Source: Anomaloglossus baeobatrachus (lineage: Eukaryota; Chordata; Amphibia; Anura; Aromobatidae). Taken from it: a DNA stretch of 64,000 nt. Within the stretch, counting starts at the first letter, position 1; the number at the start of each line of letters is the position of its first letter. A model generated the notes under the pieces. It saw nothing but the letters and a program-made list of their open reading frames with translations. It was not told the origin of the DNA and did no database searches. The stretch spans positions 208,226,164 to 208,290,163 of the forward strand of contig NC_134360.1 in assembly GCF_048569485.1 (NCBI RefSeq). The letters are read 5' to 3'. Below are positions 55,287-64,000 of the stretch, in pieces. Made by a program: the position numbers and the translations under genes.

Positions 55287-55877
55287 AGGGTGCTTTACAC
55301 GCTGCGACATCGCTAACGATATATCGTCGGGGTCACATCGTTAGTGACGCACATCCAGCGCCATTAGCGACATCGCAGCGTGTGACACCAAGGAGAGACG
55401 ATCAACGATCGCAAAAGCGTCAAAAATCGTTGATCGTTGACACGTCGCTCCTTTTCATAATGTCGTTGCTGCTGCAGGTACGATGTTGTTCATCGTTCCT
55501 GCGGCAGCACACATCGCTGTGTGTGACACCCCGGGAATGACGAACATCTCCTTACCTGCGTCCACTGGCAATGAGGAAGGAAGGAGGTGGGCGGCATGTT
55601 CCAGCCGCTCATCTTTGCCCCACCTCTGCTATTTGGCGGCTGCTTAGTGATGCCGCAGTGACGTCGTTATGACACCGAACGCACCTCCCCCTTGAAGGAG
55701 GGATTGTTCGGCAGTCACAGCGACGTCAGTGAGAAGGTATGTGCGTGTGACGCTGCCGTAGCGATAATGTTTGCTACGTCAGTGATCACCAAATGTCGCA
55801 CGAACGACGGGGGCAGGTGCTATCGCGCACGACATCGCTAGTTATCGCTAGCAATGTTGTAGCGTGTAAAGCACCCT
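55287..55877. mobile_element. Harbinger-type MITE, copy 3
   Basis: 591 bp with TIRs AGGGTGCTTTACACGCTGCG and, from the right, AGGGTGCTTTACACGCTACA, and TTA on both sides (55284-55286 and 55878-55880). Same family as copies 1 and 2. Confidence 0.9.
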
Positions 55878-56195
55878 TTAGGATAGCTCATCAATGTCTG
55901 ATCAGCTGAGGTCCCCCCACCAATCAGCTGACATAGATCCCGGCAGCAGGCGGCCAGAAATGCTCAGTTCCGGAGCTGCTCTGTCATCTGATACACACCG
56001 CGGCAGGGGACTGAACATCCGCCTAATATTAATTTGAAAGGGAGGTGGATGTGCAGTACCTGGCTGCAACTGATACCAGAAGACGGGGCAGCCCTGGAAC
56101 TGAGCATTTCCATCCGCTTGCTGCTGGCACCAAGAACAGCTGACCTGCAGGAGTGCAGGGCGTCATACCACGGCCGATCAGACATTGATGACTTA

Positions 56196-56361
56196 AGGCC
56201 CTGTCACACACAGAGATAAATCTGTGGCAGATCTGAGGTTGTAGTGAAATTGTGGACAATCAGTGCCAGGTTTGTGGCTGTGTACAAATGGAACAATATG
56301 TTCATGATTTCACTGCAACCACAGATCTGCCAAAGATTTATCTCTGTGTGTGACAGGGCCT
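56196..56361. mobile_element. Small TIR element (AGGCCCTGTCACACACAG)
   Basis: 166 bp, mostly inverted repeat: AGGCCCTGTCACACACAGAG at both ends, flanked by TTA at 56193-56195 and 56362-56364. Probably a Harbinger-type MITE of another family. Confidence 0.82.
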
Positions 56362-56483
56362 TTATCCTAAGGATGGGCCATCAGTGTAAAAGTAGTGGAT
56401 ACATTCTTTAAGTGGCAGCTCTGTTAGTTCCCATAAAGCTACTCCATGGACAGATGTAAGGTCTATTTGGTTGTCAATCATAG

Positions 56484-59090
56484 TGTGTCGCCCGTGGACC
56501 AGGGGTACTCAGATCCGGGCCACGGGGTCACTCCTGTGGGTATCACGGTGGCGTGACCCGGTCTGTGATCCCAGGCTCCACAGTAAAAAGGGGATTGGGT
56601 AAGGGAGATTGTCCGTGACGCCACCCACGGTTGTGGTGATTGTGTGGACACCACTGCTGCTCTTTATGGGGATCCCGGGAGCGGTGACAGGGAGCAGCTG
56701 AGTTGGTGATTCTCCCCTCCGTGGGTAGGGGGTTGGTTGTCCCGGGGCCCGGTGATGGGGTAAGCAGGGAGCAGGGCGCAGTGCTGCGGTGCGGTGCCCG
56801 AGGGCACGGGCGTACTCACAAGTATTTCACACAGAGTCACTGGTAAACTAGGAATTGCCGGTGTCCGCAGCCTTCGGTACGGGGGGGTGTTAGTGTCCCA
56901 CACACGGTGCAGCAGCTCCTGCAGCCAGGTGCCTTTCTCTCCACTCTCTTCCTCTTTCTCCTCAGCCAGGAACGGGGAATCCACTCCCCTACAGTGATCC
57001 GGGTCACCCTAGGTACCGACGGGCCACTACCCTGCTCCGGCTACCTCTGGCCCCTTCCTCACTACAGCCTGTCCCGGCCCTTTCGGAGCACACTTCACTA
57101 TCAGCCTGGGAGCTACAACTCCAGACTCCTCTTCTGTCTGTCTCTCCAAACACTCTGCTCCAGCCCCTCCCCTCTGCTCTGCTTTTCTCTTACCCTGGGG
57201 GATGTGGTTTGTCCTGCTGCACCGGTGTGGGATCAGATTACCAAGGAGGATTAACTCTTTCTGTGACAACCTGGCTTTGCCAGGGCGTCACACACCCCCT
57301 TGGTAAAACACGGCCCTTCCTCGGGCCGTCTGGGCACCAACATTTATTAAAACTGGAAAAAGGGAAAATAAACACATTACAATCATACATCTTCCCACAT
57401 CGGGAGGTACGTTTTCTAAAACTTTAAACTGTTCTGCCACCCCACACCTGCGGAGCAGATGGCCTCCTCCTGAACTTGAGGGCGTTCAACAGGGGTGACA
57501 GTCCATAAAACAGTCAACTTTTTAACTTGTGGGTAGCCGTCCATGCTCCACTACCACTGCCGCTGCCGCCACTCCCAGTACGGGGCACGGGTTCCGTGCT
57601 CTGCCTCCTGCTCAGAAGCCAGGCCCACTTGGATGCCCTCGGCGCCGGCTACAACCGGCCTCGCTAACTGCCGAGGGCTCCATCTCTCACTGGCCTGCTC
57701 CTCCTCCCTGCAGGTGCACTCCGGCTGCTCCACAGCCGTGACGGGGTACCTGGGAGCGGCTGGCGCCACATCTGGGGCAGACTTCCAATCGGGTGCCACC
57801 TCCGTTGCGGCCGGGCGGACTGCCGGAGCCGACGTCATCACCGTGGCGGCTGGGCGGACTGCCGGAGCCGGGTAAGATGTCATCGGGGTTGCGGCTACTG
57901 CTTGTCCAGGAACGGAATTAGGCAAAGTCCTGGCGTCCCTGCCTTTACAGTCCTGGTCACATAAACTGCGGTTCCTTCCTCCTGCTCCCCCTTGGTACTC
58001 GGGAGCAGTCCTTCTAGCAACTTTTAAAGTTTTCCTTTCGCATCCGGTCCTCCGGAGCTTCACTTCCGCCCGCGTTCTCAGGGGGCGGAGCCTCTCTTTC
58101 GCGCCCACTGCTTGGGGAAGAAGGCGCTGGGCGGGAGATTTTCGCGCCCAAAATGGCGGCAAAGATGGCGACTTTCAAAATTTTTGCAGCGGAGCACCGC
58201 TGACAGTCCAGAACAAGGCGCACTTCCTGCAGGTAACTGGATGGGTTTGCTCCTGTTCGTGACGCCAAATGTGTCGCCCGTGGATCAGGGGTACTCAGAT
58301 CCGGGCCACGGGGTCACTCCTGTGGGTATCACGGTGGCGTGACCCGGTCTGTGATCCCAGGCTCCACAGTAAAAAGGGGATTGGGTAAGGGAGATTGTCC
58401 GTGACGCCACCCACGGTTGTGGTGATTGTGTGGACACCACTGCTGCTCTTTATGGGGATCCCGGGAGCGGTGACAGGGAGCAGCTGAGTTGGTGATTCTC
58501 CCCTCCGTGGGTAGGGGGTTGGTTGTCCCGGGGCCCGGTGATGGGGTAAGCAGGGAGCAGGGCGCAGTGCTGCGGTGCGGTGCCAGAGGGCACGGGCGTA
58601 CTCACAAGTATTTCACACAGAGTCACTGGTAAACTAGGAATTGCCGGTGTCCGCAGCCTTCGGTACGGGGGGGGTGTTAGTGTCCCACACACGGTGCAGC
58701 AGCTCCTGTTCTTTCCCTGCAGCCAGGTGCCTTTCTCTCCACTCTCTTCCTCTTTCTCCTCAGCCAGGAACGGGGAATCCACTCCCCTACAGTGATCCGG
58801 GTCACCCTAGGTACCGACGAGCCACTATCCTGCTCCGGCTACCTCTGGCCCCTTCCTCACTACAGCCTGTCCCGGCCCTTTCGGAGCACGCTTCACTATC
58901 AGCCTGGGAGCTACAACTCCAGACTCCTCTTCTGTCTGTCTCTCCAAACACTCTGCTCCAGCCCCTCCCCTCTGCTCTGCTTTTCTCTTACCTTGGGGTA
59001 TGTGGTTTGTCCTGCTGCACCGGTGTGGGATCAGATTACCAAGGAGGATTAACTCTTTCTGTGACAACCTGGCTTTGCCAGGGCGTCACA
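56484..59090 (-). mobile_element. Non-autonomous LTR retrotransposon (fossil)
   Basis: Two LTRs of about 0.81-0.82 kb (56484-57292 and 58270-59090), each TGTGTCGCCC..GGCGTCACA, flanked by ATAG (56480-56483 and 59091-59094). On the minus strand a primer-binding-like TGGCGTCACGAACAGG follows the right LTR, and a purine tract precedes the left one, so it runs leftward. The interior is only about 1 kb, GC-rich, with no recognisable gag, pol or env; it must have depended on other elements. LTR divergence is about 1%. The family is unidentified. Confidence 0.82.
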
Positions 59091-59159
59091 ATAGTAAGGG
59101 CTTGTGCACACGACCGATTATCTCGGACAAGTGCTATCTGTGGTGAAAAAAATCAGATA

Positions 59160-59898
59160 CAGTGGGACCTTGGATTAAGAGTAACTTGGTTTGAGAGCGT
59201 TTTGCAAGACAAGCAAAGCTTTTTACAAATTTGTAACTTGGTTTAAGAGCATTGATTTGCAATAAGAGCAAATCCTCACCGTGTACACTTCCGGTTCCTT
59301 CCTATCACCACGCTTTGGAGATAACTTTCTATACATATTTATTGTATACAATATACCATTGTACAGTATACACTATATAGCATGTCTATCAGTTTGCATT
59401 TGTGGATACAGTATTGTACTTTCTTTCTGCTAATCACTATAGCACATTACTTATACTGTAATCTGCCTGTGCAGTATTCCTACCCCACATTTGCCTTAGT
59501 TCTGCCCTTACTTTGGGGGAAATAGATTGGGGGGGGTGTTTTTTGTGTACTGTACTAGAATAAAGATTGTCCTATTTATACATCATTTTTTTCTCTCTAT
59601 AGCAACTCCCGCACACCAATGATTTTATTGTAAGCTAACGAGCAGTTTAATTTGTTTTATATGCTTTTACTGTACAGTATTGTGTATTACTGTACTGTAA
59701 TAATTTTATATGAATACAGGACATTATTTTATATTACTGTAATAAGTTTGTATAAATACAGTAAATATTTCTAGGTTGTGGAACGAATTGTCTGCGTTTT
59801 AATTATTTCCTATGGGAAAATTTGCTTTGATATAAGAGTAACTTGGTTTAAGAGCACAGTCCCGGAGCGAATTAAGCTCATAATCCAAGGTTCCACTG
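59160..59898. mobile_element. Mariner-like MITE
   Basis: 739 bp with TIRs CAGTGGGACCTTGGATTAAG and, from the right, CAGTGGAACCTTGGATTATG, and TA on both sides. Repeated TAACTTGGTTTAAGAGC motifs occur near both ends. No transposase seen. Confidence 0.85.
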
Positions 59899-59900
59899 TA

Positions 59901-60640
59901 TATACAATTTTGATCTGAGTTTCGGATCAAAATCAGCAATGCAAGTCTATGGGTCCGTTAACAAAGCCATTGGCCTGCACTCGGATGACATCCAAGTGCA
60001 GTCTGATTTTCACGGACTCACATAATGGAGAAAGTAGAGAAACTTTTTTTTGCTGTCAACGTCCGAGAAAATCAGATCCCACTCTAATCAAACTATCAGA
60101 ATAATCAGACCATTTTTCTCAAATGGAGAGAGAACGGTTTTGTGACCCTAAACTAAGTTCACACAGTGCAAATTTCATCCTGGGGATTTTCATCAACATT
60201 TACACCCTAATTAGCTAATTATTATCTTGCGGGGGGTTTTTTGCTTTTTTTTTATTACATGCGCTTTATTAAACTTATCAGCTGCGTTTTTGTTGCATTT
60301 GTAGATCACGTCTTAAATAAATTACTTTGCATTGGAAATTTGAGGTGTTTTGCACCTTATTGTACATTTTTTTTTGAGGGGTTGGGGGGGGGTTTGTCTG
60401 TTTGTTTTGGGTTTTTTTCTCATTTACTTCTTATTATTTTAATTTCAGGCTTTTCTTGAAGTCTATTTTATGTGTGTTTGCTGATATAATATATATTTTT
60501 CCTGTTCACCATTGTGAGTGTGGTATGGGTTTTCCAAATGTTTTCAGCTGATTAATCATTTAGGGTACGCTCACATGAACATATGAAAAAACGGTCCCAT
60601 TCTCATTCAGGACAGTAGGATAATTTTTTCTAACTTTTCA
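59901..60640. other. DIO1-side intron, no gene seen
   Basis: T-rich sequence with an ATCAGAC/TCGGATG repeat-like segment at 59901-60120 that may be the outer element hit by the mariner-like MITE. Otherwise nothing recognised. Confidence 0.4.
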
Positions 60641-60644
60641 TCCA

Positions 60645-60935
60645 TGTGCTCCCAATGTGCTGTCAGTGTGCCCCCAATGTGCTGTCAGTGTGCCTCCAAT
60701 GTGCTCCCAGTGTGCTCCCAATGCGCTGTCAGTGTGCCCCCAGTGTGCCGTCAGTGTGCCCCCAGTGTGTTGTCAATGTGCTCCCTGTGTGCCCCCAGTG
60801 TGCCGTCAGTGTGCCCCCAGTGTGCTGTCAATGTGCTCCCAGTGTGCCCCCAGTGTGCCGTCAGTGTGCCCCCAGTGTGCCCCCAGTGTGCCCCCAGTGT
60901 GCCCCCAGTGTGCCGTCAGTGTGCTGTCAATGTGC
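60645..60935. repeat. 9/18-bp minisatellite (GTGCCCCCA / GTGCYGTCA)
   Basis: Alternating GTGTGCCCCCA and GTGTGCCGTCA subunits with a period of 9-18 bp. Open in several frames because the period is a multiple of three. Confidence 0.93.
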
Positions 60936-61022
60936 AATCTGTTTTTTTCTCATCAGCTATTAGTCATTTACAGTCATTTACACAACCATTTACAGTGTTC
61001 TGTGCTACATGATAGTAATATA

Positions 61023-62230
61023 GACACAAGAACATTGAACCAAGGCACATCTCGCATCAAAAATCAACGCCACTCCATATGGCACATAATATTAAGAAGA
61101 AGAAAAAATGGAGCTTACAAGGCTATTGTTGCAAAAATATCCAAATTTTTATTATACAAAATTCATATTATATTAAAATCGTTACGATCAGTATAGAAAA
61201 GGTACATCTACGGTGCTTACATAGAGAAAAAGGTGAATTACCACACATAAATGGGAGAGCAAAGGTGATAACACCCCAAATAAGCATGAAGGGACAAAGG
61301 GTCATAAGTGAATATAGATGGCTGGCTAGTGACTATGGCGTCTCTGTCTTGATAATAACCATAATTCTATGTAGCCCAATCAGCATAGATCTATAAGGCA
61401 GGACAGAGATTTGCCAAATATCAAGCTAAACATGACAAAAAGTCACAGAATGACCAACAAGTATGGCGCCTTCACCCTGGCTGGACACATAAAGTAGTGT
61501 AGCCAAATCGGCATATGTCCGTTTTATGCCGGATAGGGATCGCCGGAAAAAAGCCAGTCACATGAAAAAGACCCTAAGAACCCATAACTTACACATGGTT
61601 AAGAAGAGGGGCAAGCACCAGAGCGTCCCAGGACAGTGCCACGAGCCTTCCTACGCGCGTTTCGCACGGATTACATCTGCTGGCTTCATCCCTGATGCTC
61701 TGGTGCTTGCCCCTCTTCTTAACCATGTGTAAGTTATGGGTTCTTAGGGTCTTTTTCATGTGACTGGCTTTTTTCCGGCGATCCCTATCCGGCATAAAAC
61801 GGACATATGCCGATTTGGCTACACTACTTTATGTGTCCAGCCAGGGTGAAGGCGCCATACTTGTTGGTCATTCTGTGACTTTTTGTCATGTTTAGCTTGA
61901 TATTTGGCAAATCTCTGTCCTGCCTTATAGATCTATGCTGATTGGGCTACATAGAATTATGGTTATTATCAAGACAGAGACGCCATAGTCACTAGCCAGC
62001 CATCTATATTCACTTATGACCCTTTGTCCCTTCATGCTTATTTGGGGTGTTATCACCTTTGCTCTCCCATTTATGTGTGGTAATTCACCTTTTTCTCTAT
62101 GTAAGCACCGTAGATGTACCTTTTCTATACTGATCGTAACGATTTTAATATAATATGAATTTTGTATAATAAAAATTTGGATATTTTTGCAACAATAGCC
62201 TTGTAAGCTCCATTTTTTCTTCTTCTTAAT
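61023..62230. mobile_element. 1.2-kb inverted-repeat insertion with 14-bp TSD
   Basis: ATGATAGTAATATA is present at 61009-61022 and 62231-62244. Between them two nearly identical arms (61088-61624 and 61697-62230) face each other around a 72-bp centre. A 65-bp asymmetric piece precedes the left arm. The centre on the minus strand reads GATGAAGCC..GTGCGAAACGCGCGTAGG. The long, variable-length duplication points to retrotransposition rather than to a cut-and-paste MITE. The family is not certain. Confidence 0.75.
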
Positions 62231-62279
62231 ATGATAGTAATATATCCATAAAAATGAACGTCACTAGGATGGTCCGTGT

Positions 62280-62465
62280 CAGGGCCGGCTCCAGGTTTTT
62301 GTGGGCCCTGGGCGAAAGAGTCTCAGTGGGCCCCATCCACACATAGACATGCACAGATACATACACATACAGGCATACGTACGCATACTTATTTAAAGAG
62401 AAATTCACAAAAACACATAAATCTAGACACAGTCATATACACTGACATACATAGATACACATCAT

Positions 62466-62505
<40 letters not shown>

Positions 62506-63813
62506 TATTTTTATATATTTATCCTGTATATATATTTCTAATATTGGGAAGCCAGCAACAGCCTCACTCACCTCCCGGCTTGTCTAACAGACATGGCCGA
62601 ACATAGAGCACACTAACACTGCTGTATATACATCACAAGAGAGGCTGGGGACAAACACATTACTGGGGGAATATATATTACTGAGGAAAGGGGTATACAG
62701 CAATGGGGGGCATACAGCTCTAGAAGAGGGCAGTGACTGAGGTGGGGGGGGACAAACAGCTGTGAGGTGGGGGGTGACATGCAGCTCTGGGGGTATACAG
62801 CTCTGGGGTGGGGAGGGGACATACAGCTCTGAGGGGGTATAAAGCACCTGGGTGGAGGGGACATACAACTCTGGGGGTATAGTAGTTTGCAGCCCCCATA
62901 TTGTGTTATGAAGCCCCCATTGTCCTCCATATAGTATTATGTAGCCCCCATATGCACTATGCAGCACCCATATAACATTAAGCAGCCCCCATATAGCACA
63001 ATGCAGACCTAGATAGCATTAGGCACCTTCATGTAGTATACAGCCCACATATAGCACAATGCAGACACATATAGCATTAGGCACCTTCATGTAGTATATA
63101 GCCCACTTATAGCACGATGCAGACACATATAGCAATAGGCACCCTCATGTAGTATACAGCCCACATATAGCACAATGCAGAGCCAGATAGCATTAGGCAC
63201 CCTCATGTAGTATACAGCCCCTAAATACCACAGTGCAGAGCCAGATAGCATTAGTCACCCTCATGTAGTATATAGCCCCTATATACCACAGTGCAGAGCC
63301 AGATAGCATTAAGCACCCTCATGTAGTACATTGCAGAGTCAGATAGCATTAGGCACCCTCATGTAGTATACAGCCCCTATATACCACAGTGCAGAGCCAG
63401 ATAGCATTAGGCACCCTCATATAGTACACAGCACCTATATAGCACAGTGCAGAGCCAGATAGCATTAGGTATCCTCATGTAGTACACAGACCTATATAGT
63501 ACAGTGCAGACCCAGACAGCACAGTGCAGAGCCAGATAGCATTAGGCACCCTCATGTAGCATACAGCTTGTATATAGCACAGCCTGTATATAGCACAGTG
63601 CAGAGCCAGATAGCAATAGGCACCCTCATGTAGCATACAGCTTGTATATAGGCTATATACAAGCTGTATGCTACATGAGGGTGCCTATTGCTATCTGGCT
63701 CTGCACTGTGCTATATACAGGCTGTGCTATATAACATAGCACAGCCTGTATACAGCACAGTGCATAGCCAGATAGCAGTAGGCACCCTCATGTAGAATAC
63801 AGTGATTAATACT
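62280..63813. mobile_element. hAT-like element, left end only (CAGGGCCGGCTCC)
   Basis: Starts CAGGGCCGGCTCCAGG and then GGGCCCTGGGCG, a hAT-style terminus preceded by GTCCGTGT. It continues through (CA)n (62460-62505) and a minisatellite. No right end was found, and another element begins at 63814, so the right part is probably beyond the window. Confidence 0.55.
63000..63800. repeat. Minisatellite of about 55-60 bp units with a palindrome
   Basis: Units of GTGCAGAGCCAGATAGCATT plus AGGCACCCTCATGTAGTATA and CAGCCCCTATATACCACA, variable in length. At 63571-63733 the unit is joined head to head as a perfect palindrome with 81-bp arms. Confidence 0.9.
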
Positions 63814-64000
63814 CAGTGGCGTAACTAGAGTTTGATGGGCCCTGGTGCAAAATTTGGACCGGGGCCCCCCTCCACGTACACCGAGATTTAGGGTACGGAA
63901 TAATGACACTGACACTTGGGGTACAGGATAATGACGCTGACACTTGGCTCTTACCCTCAGCACCCAGGTTTCCCATGATCTCAAATCCCTCTATCAGTAC
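63814..64000. mobile_element. hAT-type element (CAGTGGCGTAAC family), copy 2, cut by window end
   Basis: Begins CAGTGGCGTAACTAGAGTTT and then GGGGCCCCCCTCCACGTACA. Read in reverse it matches copy 1 from its right end (37857) inward, skipping the nested element, down to GTGCTGATAGAGGGATTT near 36770. It therefore shows copy 1 without the nested insertion. Confidence 0.88.

Larger units (their letters stand above)
55247..56407. mobile_element. TIR element with two nested MITEs
   Basis: The left end AGAGGTTGTCCCCTACTTTT..GATGGCCTATCCTTAGGATA is mirrored from the right by AGAATGTATCCACTACTTTT..GATGGCCCATCCTTAGGATA. TTAA stands at 55243-55246 and 56408-56411. MITEs at 55287-55877 and 56196-56361 entered the TTA sites in its two inverted ends. 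Confidence 0.75.

Noticed and set aside
55136-64000. Search for the selenocysteine exon of DIO1
   Set aside because: No frame with the catalytic GSCT-U-P context was found on the minus strand. The region is repeats; the exon is presumably beyond the window.

Overview
The window is vertebrate and almost certainly anuran amphibian DNA. Three conserved vertebrate genes sit in a matrix of young, nested transposable elements and minisatellites, and several of the repeat families look like ones I associate with frog genomes. The anuran call is inference; no marker names a species. Coding sequence of host genes adds up to little more than 1.1 kb of the 64 kb.

Host genes. One coding exon of LRRC42 lies on the minus strand (9293-9744). 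A complete five-exon HSPB11 (IFT25) gene runs on the plus strand (12284-24309). The last two coding exons of DIO1 (type I iodothyronine deiodinase) are on the minus strand (54936-55135 and 46325-46390), followed by a SECIS element (46085-46157) and a poly(A) signal. The order and orientations (LRRC42 and HSPB11 head to head, HSPB11 and DIO1 tail to tail) match the human 1p32 arrangement as I know it. The 12.1-12.3 kb interval is a TATA-less, ETS-rich divergent promoter with a candidate RFX X-box, which suits a ciliary gene. The rest of LRRC42 must lie left of the window. The upstream exons of DIO1, including the selenocysteine exon, must lie right of it.

Left block (0.25-9.1 kb): a 5'-truncated Penelope-like element with a 13-bp target duplication; a Tc1-like element with DD38E spacing; a 21-bp minisatellite; a second Tc1-like element (DD34E); and a 3.5-kb hAT-type element containing two minisatellites. 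Gene block (9.1-24.5 kb): the introns hold TIR elements, a solo LTR, a 2.5-kb minisatellite-bearing hAT, a 43-bp minisatellite beside HSPB11 exon 2, a Harbinger-type MITE, and two TTAA elements that share one target.

Intergenic nest (25.36-45.34 kb): a non-autonomous Helitron is split by a fossil endogenous retrovirus. The retrovirus carries a nearly intact 6.4-kb L1 in its 5' LTR, a 4.4-kb hAT in its gag leader (itself split by another hAT), a 428-bp near-perfect palindromic MITE, and a further hAT in gag. Almost every junction is proven by a matching target-site duplication, so the order of events can be read. Right block (46.4-64 kb): DIO1 introns with a fossil chromovirus-type LTR retrotransposon, Harbinger MITEs, a non-autonomous LTR element, a mariner-like MITE, a 1.2-kb inverted-repeat retroelement-like insertion, and two hAT elements that run to or past the edge.

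The most unusual recurring pattern is that the larger hAT-type elements combine terminal inverted repeats, an expanded minisatellite and, in five families, a CpG-rich promoter-like segment. Two of them carry a perfect TGACGTCA site.
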